Below, piece by piece: positions 12,586 to 24,943 of a DNA stretch of 64,000 nt (position 1 is its first letter; the number at the start of each line of letters is the position of its first letter). Origin of the DNA: Primulina eburnea (Eukaryota; Streptophyta; Magnoliopsida; Lamiales; Gesneriaceae); the NCBI RefSeq assembly GCF_022965805.1, contig NC_133116.1:6964601-7028600 (forward strand), in the 5' to 3' direction. Under the pieces are notes generated by a model. That model saw only the letters and a program-made list of their open reading frames with translations, had not been told where the DNA came from and made no database searches. Made by a program: the position numbers and the translations under genes.

Positions 12586-13944
12586 TTCTTTAGTTTGATC
12601 CTTTTGAAGAGGCATGTCTGTTTGTTTGAAAAGAATAAGGTTTTGTTGAGTTTGATCATAGGTATAAGGATGTTTGTTTTTCTTGTTTTATGAGAGATTT
12701 TTTTGCCTCTCACCTTATAAGGAAACACGAGTGAGCCTGTGTTGGGGAAGAATATAAGCTGTGGCCCTTCATTTCTCCCATTTTCCCACTTCATATCAAA
12801 CTTTATTTTTTATGTTTACAACTCCCTTTTTTTTTATCTTCATTTGACTTGAAGGGTGGAGAGATTCTCTGATGGAGCAAAAAATAAATAAGCAAGACAC
12901 ATCAAATTTGAGTCTCAAAAGGAGAGAAAAGAGGAAAAGTGCAAGGTTGGTTTGTATTCATATGTTTTCCCACCAATATATGTTTTTTTTTTCGTGGGCG
13001 ATATCAGAAATTTTATAAAATTCGTGTTTTTGAAAAAATTTAAACATAGAACACATCTTTGAGCTTCGATTTGTTGTCGTTGGATTTACCCGAACCTCAT
13101 ATGATGTGATGCCCACAAGATGATCACGTGATCATCTCGTGTAAAAATTGCACAGCACTGAATGCTGTGTTTTCAACACAGTAGATGATCCAAATCCCCA
13201 ATTTTGGGTGCAACTTTTCCATAAACCTTGAGAAGTTTTGATGGGAAAAATGAAGATGATGCTTTAATTGATGTTTCTTTTTAAAGATTGAAAGGGATAA
13301 CCAATTTAATTATTTTTCATTTTCTAACTTTCCATTATTTATTTTCTTGAATTTCTTTACTGATTAAAGGGATTGGCCTATTGTTTTTGTTTCTTTAGGG
13401 ACAAGGGAATCAAAGAATCTAGCATTGGATTTTAGGACAAGCAAGTATTTATGTTTATCAAGAAGTACCTTTTAGAAAAGATAAGTTCTGATAATGTAGT
13501 ACTATTATTGACCCTATAATACATTGAAATCATCATTCTGCCAAACCTCTTCTGATTCAAAAGTTTCTTGCTGGAAGTGTCCGGCCTTGTGATCTAAACA
13601 AAATGGAAACCGTGATGAGGCTACTGTCGAAACCGAGCTCACGGCGACAGGTGACTATGGTAAATCTAGTAAAAAAAACCTCGTTCTTTATGTTTTATCT
13701 TTGTCTTTTTACGATTTTCGTCGTCCTATTTTATCAAACTTCAGTCTTAATCCATAAACTTTATTGTTTTTATTTTAGTCATTCTATTCACAAATGGTGA
13801 ACATATGTGAATAAAAACCAGTTAGTCACATCATGGAAGTCATGTGAAAAGACCCATCTTTTTCGCTTTGCTTAAAGTCCAAGAATGGCATGGATTCTTG
13901 AATATATATATGTATATATAGCGCATGATGCATGTCTATATCCA
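12586..13944. other. Upstream region of the PHL11-like gene
   Basis: Presumed promoter of the minus-strand gene starting at 12585. It contains a G-box palindrome (separate entry). No other gene is seen. Short open frames at 12582-12794 and 13603-13800 are not supported. Confidence 0.45.
13118..13137. promoter_or_regulatory. 20-bp palindrome with a G-box core
   Basis: AGATGATCACGTGATCATCT is a perfect palindrome centred on CACGTG, the G-box bound by bZIP and bHLH factors. With one mismatched pair the symmetry extends to 28 bp (13114-13141). It lies about 530 bp upstream of the PHL11-like start codon. A regulatory role is inferred from position and motif only. Confidence 0.4.
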
Positions 13945-14062
13945 GTGTGCACACTTATCTGAGAATCGACGAGGTGACACTCACTTATTGGATGTGATGA
14001 AAAATTGTAAATTTATTAGGTGAGTTCCACATCATCAGCGTTCACATAAATATGCACGATGA
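13945..14062. mobile_element. Small inverted-repeat element, first copy
   Basis: The left end (GTGTGCACACTTATCTGAGAATCG) is roughly complementary to the right end (GTTCACATAAATATGCACGATG). A relative with the same layout lies at 50447-50575, and a partial one at about 34290-34345. This looks like a short MITE. Boundaries are approximate. Confidence 0.45.
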
Positions 14063-14997
14063 GTATGCATCATATCAAAACTAATATATATTATTTTACG
14101 CATCAAATTGATAAAATGAGATTCGAGGCATTGACCAAGTCTTGTGATCTAATAAAATATATTGTCTTGCCATGTTTTCTTTTACATGGAGTCCTGTGGA
14201 CGAGAATTAAGTTCATGCATATTATTACATTATTAAATGTTCTTTAATAAACTCTCGATTATAATCCCCAAAACCGAAAGCAATGACCAAAAGAGGCGTG
14301 GCTGCATATATAGCTCCCCTTTTCTCCCACAAACGCAAAGAAGTTCGATCGTTTGGAATCAAAATCCAATGATTGATCATCTCCAAAGCATTTGCCATCT
14401 CAGTGCCATACATTTACTTTCACTACCACAAATTTGATAACAAATCTTTAAATCGTCTACACTAGCTAGCAAGCAAATGATGAATCTCCTACAAATAAAA
14501 AATCCGCGAAATCTATGCGTATATTTAGGGGACGACGCGAGCGATGCTTTTATGCAATATACGATTATATGTATAATGTTGTGTTTACATGATATTTTTC
14601 TTGATTGGGGAAAGACGATGTTTGCTTCTAGTTCAAAAAAGGAATAGAATTATTAGTGAAATGCATGATATATGTGGCCCAAAAGTTTGAAAAAATATGA
14701 ATAAAAAAGAGGAGTAAATGAAGTTGCTTTCCCTTTAACCAGCTGGTGTACTTGAAGCTCCTTTCTTGCTTTAATATATTCGTAAAGGAGATTCTAGGAT
14801 GATGCAGAACAGAACAACACCTCACAATTTCTCTCTTTTATAATTCAAATCTCCCTTCCACGTTACATTCGAAAACGAAAATTTACCATTTAATATAATA
14901 TTGAAATAAAAACATTTACATATATATTAGATATTGGATTTTATCAAAATTTCGAATTTTTGCCTCACATTATTCAGGTAGCTAGGGGACCGATAAT
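14063..14997. other. Intergenic, nothing recognised
   Basis: Short unrelated open frames only. I see no gene or clear repeat. Confidence 0.4.
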
Positions 14998-15166
14998 GAG
15001 TGGGTCTCACAAATCTTTATCTGTGAGACGGGTCAATACTACCGAAATTCACAATAAAAAGTAATACTATTAGCATAAAAAATAATACTTTTTTCATGGA
15101 TGACCAAAATAAGAGATCTGTTTCATAAAATACGACATATGAAATCGTCTCACATAAATTTTTGTT
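14998..15166 (-). mobile_element. Diverged 182-bp-family MITE, copy L
   Basis: It begins GAGTGGGTCTCAC and ends CGTCTCACATAAATTTTTG, with the typical middle (CACAATAAAAAGTAATACT, CATGGATGACC). It is about 13 bp short because the left subterminal palindrome is partly lost. The flanks ACCGATAAT and TCTAATAAT agree at 6 of 9 positions, as expected of an old insertion. Confidence 0.7.
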
Positions 15167-16215
15167 TCTAATAATATGGGTTGGAGTAAGATCTCAGTAT
15201 CTCACAAATCCAAAAGCAATAAAAGAGGATGAGAAGAATATGGGAGTCAGGAATCAAGACAAGTTGAACAAAAGGAACCTGTCAACATCCCACCGAAGAA
15301 TAATTTTTATTTTTTTTTATAAAAGAATTTTTTTCAAAAAATAATAATAATTCGTGATTTTAATAAATTGCCATCTTTGCGCAAACATTGCGTCGCCTGT
15401 GGGCTCTTGCCATGCACCTATTTGGACATTTCTTTGGTATGAACATGACTTTCTTGAGATTGTGATTAATTTGAATGCAATGTACATGTTAAAACACATA
15501 TATTAAAGAAATTAGCTGGTGAAATTCTTTAAAATGATTGGAAATTCCTAGTTATGATGCTTGTTTTCAAACAATATATTGTTTACAATTGAACAATTGA
15601 TCATTGTCTTGTTTTAGTCATTGGTCAAGTTTTGATCGCATATAGAATTAATATTAGATTTTTGAAAATTGTAATTTTCGTTATGTATGTTTGTCATTTT
15701 GCTAGCTAATTTTGTCATCGAGGTTTTCGAAGTTGGGTTTTGTAAATCATGTATCTTTCATATTTTAAGGTCTCTGTGTCACATCAACATCACTTTAAAA
15801 TATTCTAAATAAAAGATTTATGAAAATAAAAGAAAATTGTTAGTTACACATAAATCAGATTTAGATAAGAATTTGTGAGTATATATGACAAGAAATAGTC
15901 GATTTCCGGGGGTGTATTAGTATCGTTAATATGTGCTCGTGGCTCGGGACATGATAGATATCGCGTTTAAGAATGATTGTAGACCAAAATTTTTCCTAAT
16001 ATATACTTCATTTCATGCATATTGAAAACAATAAATTCTTAAACAATATTCGGTAATTCCTGTCCTAACTCAAAAATTTTATTGCAAGTGTTGTTTATAT
16101 ATTATATGATCATGAGATGAATTTTAATTTTTAATTTTTATTGTGGATAAAATCTCATATATTATTATTGCATTCAAGTGGCTGACACTTCAAGTCCATT
16201 TTCAATCTTTGTTTT

Positions 16216-16220
<5 letters not shown>
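15167..16220. other. Intergenic, nothing recognised
   Basis: AT-rich sequence. The open frames seen are short and unrelated to families I know. Confidence 0.4.
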
Positions 16221-16277
<57 letters not shown>

Positions 16278-16292
16278 ATATATATATATATA

Positions 16293-16322
<30 letters not shown>
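16221..16322. repeat. Long (AT)n microsatellite with TATC interruptions
   Basis: About 100 bases of AT repeat with two CTATAT interruptions. Apparent Tyr-Ile open frames here are artefacts of the repeat. Confidence 0.95.
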
Positions 16323-16327
<5 letters not shown>

Positions 16328-16329
16328 AC

Positions 16330-16505
16330 ACACGGGTGGAGACATGTGTTGCTCCAGCCCAGGTGGCTTGTTTTTTTTCGATATTTTTAATACATAAAAT
16401 TTTGTCTTATTTTTCAATAGCATGGAGTTCTATTTATCAATATTAGTTCAACCATGATTTAAAAAATTTTAGCCCGAGTAAAAATGAAAATCTGGCTCCA
16501 CGAGT
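16330..16505 (+). repeat. Dispersed repeat, first of two copies
   Basis: Starting near GGGTGGAGACATGTGTTGCT and ending CTGGCTCCACGAG, this matches 59030-59215 over its whole length (shared TACATAAAATTTTGTCTTAT, then AAAAATGAAAATCTG). The ends GGTGGAGAC and GGCTCCAC are roughly inverted, so it may be a non-autonomous DNA transposon. Boundaries are approximate. Confidence 0.6.
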
Positions 16506-16634
16506 ATGTATATGTATATGTAATTAGATGCCCTGATTTCTCTTTTTCCCTTTATTTCTTTTCATTAAAAGTTAAATGATTTATTGTGTGATTCAAGAAC
16601 GTGGGTTTATATAATAAATGCCACCATAGAATAA

Positions 16635-17709
16635 GGCCCAGTTTGGTAAACATGATTAAAGGTGGATAAATTATTAATGTTTTGTTTGCTTTAATTTATA
16701 AACTTGACATTGAGTGGGACAATTTTCACTGTGTGTTGGACAAGAGATCCATTTCATAGACGAAGGATAAAACCTATCCCACAACTCTGGTATAGATTAA
16801 TGTCCTAAATACCCCTGATTTATAAAATCAAATTTGCAATTTATTCTTTCCGTCATTCTCCCAATTTCTTCATCAGTACACTCTTGTCATTGACCGGTGG
16901 TGCAGAAAATTGAAGTCGACAGAGTAGTACGAATTCCCCATACCTCTTATAGATCTGAAGATTTTGTTGCTTCTTCGAAGGTGAAACTCAAAAAAATTTA
17001 GATTTCAAGCTACGTGTGATTTCTGATTTGGAGCCGGAGGAGCAGGTGGTGGCGTTGGTGGAGGAGCAGGTGGAGGTGGTTTGGGAGGTGGAGGATTCGG
17101 TGGGGGAATAGGCGGGGGATCGGAGGGGGGATATGAGGTGGTATTGGAGGTGGACCAGGGGGAGTTGGAGGTGGATTAGGAGGGGGAATCGGAGGAGGAA
17201 TTGGAGTTGACATTGGTGGAGGAACCAGGCAGTGGTTTGGGAGTAATTGCTGGTGGGGGTACGGATTGGGAGGAGGTGGAGGTGGAGGTGGTACTGGTGA
17301 GGAGTAGGTGGTGGTTGGGAGGAGGAATTGGTGTTGGAACCGGAGCTGGTGGAGGTTTAGGGGGTGGAGGTGGTGGTGGTGGTGACGGTTTCGGAGGAGG
17401 TGGGTTGGGTGGTGCTGGAGGTGGGATTGAGGAGGTGGAGTAGGAGGATTCGGGGGTGCGTTGGAGGTGGAAATTGACAGAATATTGGTGAATCACAGAA
17501 ACCATGCACTAGGTTTGGGGAGGAAAGAATATTAATTGTTTAATAAATAAAATATTAATATGAAGGGTATTTCGGTCAATAATACATTTAACATGATTTT
17601 ATCCATCTCATTAATTTCACACCACACATGATATTATATATCATATCAATCATTTATCAATCAAATTATTAATCATTCAATTATCACATCCTACATACCA
17701 AGCGAACCC
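16635..17709. mobile_element. Tourist-like (PIF/Harbinger) element holding a Gly/Pro-rich block
   Basis: The left end GGCCCAGTTTGGTA (16635-16648) and the inverted right end GGGTTCGCTTGGTA (ending at 17709) match at 9 of 14 positions. Both are flanked by the trinucleotide TAA (16632-16634 and 17710-17712), the usual PIF/Harbinger target duplication. No transposase is present. The interior (about 17030-17460) is a GGN-rich stretch with internal frame breaks. PIF-type identity is inferred from the ends. Confidence 0.65.
17030..17460 (+). pseudogene. Glycine-rich (or antisense proline-rich) low-complexity sequence
   Basis: On the plus strand the block reads as glycine-rich protein (GGGIGVGTGAGGGLGGGG). 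On the minus strand it reads as proline-rich sequence (PPPPKPSPPPPPPPPKPPP). Neither frame stays open throughout: the glycine-rich reading moves between frames at about 17130 and again near 17230-17290. It could be a decayed cell-wall glycine-rich or extensin-like gene fragment carried by the surrounding Tourist-like element, or expanded low-complexity DNA that never coded. No start, signal peptide or splice structure could be supported. Confidence 0.4.
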
Positions 17710-17712
17710 TAA

Positions 17713-19035
17713 ATACATGAAACTTAGGGCTTGGAAACTTACGTGCTATTAATCTAGTTTAGTAGACTTTATTGTTCTCTCCGTCTCGTACATTTAGAAT
17801 GAACGCATTTTTTTCGTTCCTAAATATATAATCCAATTTTCATATTCAATATTTTATTTATCTATTTTTTTTTACAAGTCTAACCCTATTTAATTTGTCT
17901 TTTAATTACTAATTTATTCATTTTTAAAAAAAAATATTTTTTCGATAACTTTTTAAATATATATATGAAAACACACACAAGCTATCACGATCTTAGACCA
18001 GAGCAGATTGACATCATCATTGTATAACAAATATAAATTTTATAATAAGTTTTGTAATACATTATGAACCAAACCAGACTATTTCATAAATAATTCCTGA
18101 ATAAATTTGTCTTTACAATGGGAATTGATCAAAACAAAATTACGGATGATTATCAAAAATGATAAAAGACCTAACAAAATCAAAATGTGAATGTTGTAAC
18201 CAAAATATGAAATTTTCACCAGTCCTAAAATCGGTCATGCTCGTCTTCCTCAATTTTCTCTTTGTTTCTATCTAGAGAGGAAATATAAGAGGTGAATGTT
18301 TGGAAGAAACACTCGGTAAAAAGAGGTCGATTGAACAAAACATATAATAATTTATAAAATTGTATACATGTTTCAAAACATGTCATGAAAAAACATATAA
18401 TAAACATATCATAATCGTATAGCAGATTTAATTTCTTTCATGGTTTATTGATCAGTTTCTTATATATTACTTTTCTAAAAGGTGATGCAGTGTTGGGTCA
18501 TATCATATAATAATTTCTGGGATTCACTTAAGATTTTGAATCATAATATTGCCTAAAGCCATAAATTTATTTCAAAAATGTACATACAAGGAAGAATGTA
18601 TGATCAATCGATTTAAATCGTATAATGGAATTACGTTATATTGAAAATCACAAATATATGATTTTTTAAAATAATGGAGATATATTTATATCGTAAATCA
18701 TGGTTTCCAATCCCCATACAAGGTAGAAATATATTGGACCGAGTAAGAGAAAATCACATTAGTGCATAGAAAAATATGCTTTCACAATATATTTTCGTGC
18801 CAAACATTTATCTTATATTTAATCTGTTTCCATCAAATAATTTCGGTATGGAGTTTCACACCGCACGACATAATTATTTCATTCATTTAACTTTTTGCAA
18901 ATTCTAAAAAGTACTCTTTTATTTCTGTTATATTTTATAGGAATACGCAATACTTAAATTAAAATATTTAACTTCAAATTACTATTTACGTAAATATCAT
19001 TAAAATAGAATCTAACACTAATTATGGGGCAACCA
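17713..19035. other. Intergenic, nothing recognised
   Basis: AT-rich, with no supported gene or repeat. Confidence 0.4.
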
Positions 19036-19044
19036 CTTAACCAC

Positions 19045-19226
19045 GGCAAAAACTTATGTGAGACGGTCTCACGGGTCATATTTGTGAGACGGATCTCTTA
19101 TTTGGGTCATCCATGAATAAGTATTACTTTTTATGCTAAGAATATTACTTTTTATTGTGAATATGGGTAGGGTTGACCCGTCTCACGGATTAAGATCCGT
19201 GAGACGGTCTCACATGAGACATACTC
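19045..19226 (+). mobile_element. 182-bp MITE (GTGAGACGG family), copy B
   Basis: A well preserved copy. It starts GGCAAAAACTTATGTGAGAC, carries GTGAGACGGTCTCAC at the left and, at the right, two 13-base arms (CCGTCTCACGGAT and its complement) around a 4-base loop. It is flanked by CTTAACCAC (19036-19044) and CTGAACCAC (19227-19235), 8 of 9 identical. Confidence 0.9.
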
Positions 19227-19235
19227 CTGAACCAC

Positions 19236-21500
19236 ATGCTTTTAACATAGGAAGAGAGAAAAAAAATTTCTTCCCAAATATATTATTTTCAAAAAAATCA
19301 TATATTGATATCTCTCCTCATCTAGGAATATAAATTCCATCTTGTGAAAATGTGTTACAGCCCGAGCCCGAGCTCGCGCATGCGTGACTGCACAATGGGT
19401 CTCTATAGCAACTACTTCGTATTCGTAAATCGCTTTACGAAAATGATTAGCCCAAGTTGTTATAGATGTCCATTGTAAGTCCATTATAACTCATGCATCA
19501 TTTGGTGAGGGGAAAACTTTCGTTCTCATGCAACATTATATGGCACCTGCAATTTTTTTACCAAAACAAAAAAATACAAAAAGAATGTTACAGATAATAT
19601 TTACAAATTTCTAAAACTCTTGATTGATTATAGTTATTAACTAAACATTGAAGATATATTAATATTTACTTGAATTTCTGAGCTTACTGAAAGAATCAAG
19701 GAAGGAGAAAGCAAGTAGTAAGGTCCCAAATACTTGAAGGGCCATTTTCTATAACATTTCTTGACGTAAAATTCCATATTGCTGCTGTATTTGTACAAGC
19801 ATGTTTCCGGTAGAATAACATGTGTGGGTTTTTGTCTGAGCACAAACACGTTATTATTACAAATTTGAAGAAAAAATTGCAAGAGAATCAAGTTTTGGAG
19901 ACATACCTAACATGCTGTTTTAAATCTTTATTTCTTGAAATAATTATATTGGAAGTGAAATTCCGGATGTGCTTCTTTGTGTTTTTTTTTATGCTTGAGC
20001 CAATTATGTGTTCGAGAAGACATGGTTTAATTGTATTAAAAATAGATCGGTTTCGATCTCGAGCTCGAACCCGAGCCCGATCGAGTGTACGTACCAAGTT
20101 GTGTCAACCATTCCCTCGTAGAAGATATTAACAGTTGTCAAATAGTAGAACTTAACAATTTTTTTTCGTTTGTGTGTGTTGTATAATTGTTTGCATAATA
20201 TTTCTTGAGAATACGGGAGTGTCAAGTGTAAAGGTATATCAACTTGTGTGAAAATAATGAAATAAATAACTTTTAAAATTCAAAGGAGAACGGATTTCTA
20301 ACTTAATTATCGTTCGTTCTAATCTTCTAAGCAAATATAATATCAAAACTAAGGAAAAGACAATTGAATTTGATGAAATAAAATCTCTAACATGATGATT
20401 TATCTACGAATCAATGGGAAAACAAACAACATTAAATTATAATCAAATAGTGCTGAAATATGACTGAAAAATATTCATGATCCTAGAGTCTGAAACGAAA
20501 AGTATAAAAAGAATGCTTGAACTATGACTAAGATTTCTGTAGAGAGTTGCCAGAATTTGTGCGAGATGTTCATTGTTATTCTATGGTCGATGCTATCCCT
20601 TTCTTCAAAACATTGTGTGGTTTTTCCGCTCTCCCCATAACCCACATCTCTTCCTTTATTTTCCACGATCTTTTCCTATCTGCACATTTCTTGTTCTAAT
20701 TCAAATTAATTTAAATTCTTGATGAACTCCTTATCTGCTTCTTCTGACTTCAATTAATCCGATCTGGATTAACTGGACCATGATGATTTGGGCCGGAATG
20801 GGCCTAATTTAATCCAACTTCAAAAGGTGGGAATTAGTACAAAATGGGTCCACGAAACCTTTCTAAAACCATAAAATTAAGACAGCAAAATCTAAGGCTT
20901 GGCAATCATGAATAAAGATTAACATGAATTATGCTACTTTGTAATTAGGCTTTTGAATCATAGTTTACTTGGAAAAAAACGGGGTTTTTTCTCGTCTCAT
21001 TTTTAAAAAATTGAAACCAAATCGATAGTATAAAAATCGAATCGAACCGAATCGATCAAACTAAATCATAAAATAAAGAAAGTCGTGTCATAGTAGAATT
21101 AACATCAAAGTTTCGCGGTGTAATTAACATATATTTTTATCTGAAGATTTAAAACAAATATCATTGCATTGTGAAGAACGATGTCAAACTATTTAAGAAA
21201 ACTTAATATAATTTTCTGAATTTTCAGCTTCTTCTAACAAATCAAAACGAAATAATTTTATTAAAATATACATATCATAGGTTCAAAAATATAATACATA
21301 ACACTATATGTTTATTGAGTACATTAAATAAATCGTATGCAACATAACAATAGTATAGACGATAATATATATGATGTTACTAAAAATAGTTATACATGTT
21401 GAAGGATCGGACCTTGTTTGGTGAACTAGGGTTGGATCCACTTATTATCTACAAACTCAAACAAGAATGTTAGAATATGCCAGAAAGTTGTTCAAGCATA
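19236..21500. other. Intergenic, little recognised
   Basis: No gene is supported. Two short GC-rich spots (about 19360-19390 and 20050-20090, with repeated CCCGAGC/GAGCTCG) interrupt the AT-rich sequence. They may be fragments of an old retroelement, but I cannot place them. Confidence 0.4.
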
Positions 21501-21508
21501 ACCTCTGT

Positions 21509-22318
21509 CAGGGCCGATCCTAACAATATTTGGGCCTGAGTCTAACTTTTAAAAAGAGGCCTCTGAATCATAATGTGTGTTCAAATTTTTTTTAGTTTCA
21601 TGGCAATTTTTCAAATTAAATCAATACGTCAAAGACAATATAAAAAACTAAAATAATAAAAATATCAAACATGTCCAAAATGATCATTAAATAACAACCC
21701 ATCTAACATCTTTAGAGCTAAAAATACTAATCAAGTCTGTATAATCAAGTTGTTAAGTAGTTTCTTTCTCAATTCATAACATAACCAATCCATTCAATAT
21801 TTTTCGTTAAATGTTTGATCGGAGAAAAGTTTTGATGAGCTTTATCTTTGAGAAACTTCGTTCTGCACTTGCTACTGTGACCGGGACAGTCAACAAGATT
21901 TTATAAGCAATATGAGCATTTGAAAGCCGGATAAGCATACATCCACCAAAATTTCAGTCAAAAAGCTTAGGTTATAGATATCACATAAAGCCCCGAATAA
22001 AGTAAAAAACTACAATAAAAAAAATAGAAGCCCGAACAAAGCAAATACAAGAAAATAGACTTAGAGCTCCTCACGGGTCTTTCAATCAAACCTAAAGACA
22101 ATGCAACGACTGAAGTCGATTAAGGCTTTTCTGCAGATGAATATTGGGGAAGATTGAGGAATAAATCGATAACAGGCTAAGCAAGTTCTATTTAATAAAT
22201 AGTTGATTTTGAGCTATATAGTATTATATATAATAATTTTTTTTAAAATTTTTGGGTCCCAAAAAAGAGATGGGCCTGAGTCATTGGACTCATTTGCCTC
22301 TTAATAGGCACGGCCCTG
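21509..22318. mobile_element. Non-autonomous hAT-like element
   Basis: The element runs from CAGGGCCGATCCTA to the inverted TAGGCACGGCCCTG; the termini match at 12 of 14 positions. It is flanked by 8-bp direct repeats, ACCTCTGT (21501-21508) and ACCTCTGC (22319-22326), the size expected for the hAT superfamily. The subterminal GGGCCTGAGTC occurs near both ends. The 810 bp hold no transposase. Confidence 0.8.
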
Positions 22319-22326
22319 ACCTCTGC

Positions 22327-23818
22327 AACGCTCAAGTTGTCGGCTACAACTTTCTAAATCAACATAATGACGAGATAGTACAACTTTGAAATCTGATGAT
22401 ATTTTTCGTAGCAGACCAAGATGGTTATTTACTTTTGGGTCTTTATCACTAAATAATTATTTAGGGACTTCAGTCATTATACATTCATCGTAACAAAGAG
22501 TCACTCTCGTTTTATTTGACTCATATAACTATCGGGAGGTCGGTTGGAACCTCCTTAGTCAGGTCGGCTTCAACTTGATTGTTATTAACGAGTATTCAGG
22601 AGGTCGGCTAGAATGAACTTCCAGATGGCCTCCGATGAAACTTGTTAATTTTTGTGACATATATGAGTTTCTACCGTATTTTGGTTAAACACAAAAAAAG
22701 AATCATAATTTATCAATGCTTAAAATTCATTATCAATCAACAACTAAATAAATTCTATATTTTTTATATTCCAACTTTTGAGAATTTTGTCAGTCGATAA
22801 AAGGAACAGAGCTTTGACCATCAGGTTTGATTTAATTTTATACTACGCACTGCTCCCCGTAATATCAGGCTACGGTTTCCGCAATTTCATGTGAAAAGTT
22901 TAAATGAAATATTGCAAGTTTTATATATAATATTAATTTTTTTAACTTGAGCGAAGTTGACTGGAATTCGATGGCATCTAATAACGTAGCTTAATTGATT
23001 AGAATATTTGCAAAATATTTAGTTTTAGTTACTTGTCAAAATCGAAAATAATTTAAGAAAAAAAATGGATTTTTTATACTTTAAATGAAATAAACTCGTA
23101 AACATTAGTTTAATTTGGATTCAAATATTTAATTATATGATTTATAAAACTATCTTATTCTTAGTTTTGAAAAATATGAAAGATGATTCGAAACCATCAA
23201 GTAAAGTTAATTTGGATCTCAAAAGTTTGTTTATTATAAAACTAATCTCAAACTCCACTTGGCTTTGAATAAAATGACCCAAAAATATTTTATTTGGAAA
23301 CATGGTTATAAGATCGAACGTTTGTTATTTTACTCGTACAATATTTTAAACATCATGTTTCGATTGTTTTAACAAGTAAAGACAATTATTGCACGCCAAT
23401 AATCATCTTTTAAATAATTGCACTAATTGAAATCAATGAAAATCTAACATGTGACATTGACTCTGATTCCAATTGCAAGACTATACGCTTGTGGCTTTAC
23501 TAAAACTGATAGTTATTAGTAATTATGCCATTCAAATCTTTTGAATTGTACGTCATTCCAAACGCTAAGCTTTGTTTGATTTATCAAACAAATACAATTA
23601 TTATACACTAATATTATATTTTATATATTTATTTTTATTTGTTAAAGCATGACACCCTCCCCATAAAAAGCTAAAATTTAAGAGTTAATTTACATCTTTT
23701 TAAAATGAATCGTGAGAGTCAAAGAAAATAAACTAATAAATTTTGAAGTTTTTTTATATACAAGATATATCGACACACAACTTAAAAGTATTGGTCTATT
23801 ACAATTTAGAGTATGTCT
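22327..23818. other. Intergenic with retroelement remnants
   Basis: About 22500-22660 has a GC-richer stretch with repeated AGGTCGGCT, probably an LTR remnant. About 23308-23580 is a decayed relative of the TRIM at 46083-46432 (GATCGAACGTTTGTTATTTT, GACAATTATTGCACGCC, and a GACTCTGATTCCAATT that corresponds to the primer-binding site). Confidence 0.5.
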
Positions 23819-24006
23819 CTTGTGATACGGTCTTATAAATCTTTATCTGTAAGACCGGTCAATCTTATCGATATTCATAATAAAAAATAATACTCTTAGC
23901 ATAAAAAATAATATTTTTTTATGAATGACCTAAATAATATATTCGACCCACAAATTAATCAGACCCACAAATTAATCAATAAAACAGTCTCATAAGATTT
24001 TTTGTG
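23819..24006 (-). mobile_element. Diverged 182-bp-family MITE, copy K
   Basis: It begins GAGTATGTCTCTTGTGATACG and ends AAGATTTTTTGTG. It is flanked by TACAATTTA (23810-23818) and TATAATTTA (24007-24015), 8 of 9 identical. The sequence is diverged and contains a small internal duplication (GACCCACAAATTAATCA twice), so this is an older insertion. Confidence 0.75.
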
Positions 24007-24015
24007 TATAATTTA

Positions 24016-24943
24016 TTTTTTAAATTTTAGTACGAAGTAATTTTATACCTAAATTAAATATTTTTAAAATAAAAGCATAATATTAAATAGTTATTGAATA
24101 AATTCTCAATTTGACGTGGTTGCATGTGTAAGATTCAGTTGTCACTGAAAATTGTTACTTCCAAGAAAATGCATGTGAGGTTTCAGAGTGCATGGAACGT
24201 TGTGTGGGTCAATTGCCTTTTATTTCCTCGAGATTATTTAACTGTATCAACTGTATTTTACAAGATCGATATTGCCGTGGAATTATTGTTTTTTTTTCAA
24301 AAAATAATAATAATAATTTAGATTGTTACCGAGGTTTATGGTCTGAACACTATGTGGTCTATGCCTACAAGTCAATAGATTTAAAAGATGTCAAAAATTT
24401 TTAAAAACCATAAATTATATATTCTAATAGTTTTGAAAGAGTAAATTTATGTAACTCGAAAGAGGTAGTGTCGATGCTACGGAACAGTGTCTCCACAAGA
24501 TCTGGATCATTGATTTTAAATAAATTGGTGAATTTCACATATACATGATTAAAATTAGACATTTGATTTTCTCATAGAGACAGTACCTCACAAAATAAAG
24601 CGAGATCTTCCCTCGAAAGATTTTGGACATCTTAGGAAGAAAAGGGCCGAAAGCGAAAAATAAATAAATAAATCACTTAGAGCAAATATATAATTCTATT
24701 ACTAATTTTATAATATAATTATAAAAGAAGCGGGTGGTACATTTAAATCCACCTCAGCCAAAAGAACCAAAGGGACCCTTCATAAATCGAGTACCCTCAA
24801 ATCAAATTCCCAAGCTTAGGACAATTTTTAAATCATGTCACGCTACTAATACTCGCGACTATATAAAAATCTCTCCGACTAAATCTAATAAAGTAAAACA
24901 CCACACTCCATATTATAATTAGTTAGTTTCTCGGGATATCCAT
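24016..24943. other. Intergenic 3' of the expansin gene
   Basis: A dispersed repeat at about 24465-24610 (ACAGTGTCTCCACAAGATCT ... CATTGATTTTA) resembles 42475-42620. Otherwise nothing is recognised. The expansin 3' end and terminator should lie just below 24944. Confidence 0.4.

Noticed and set aside
16143..16423. Open frames of Tyr-Ile repeats on both strands
   Set aside because: They are translations of (AT)n microsatellites. The same holds at 36237-36446, 36629-36856, 44839-45189 and 53182-53421.
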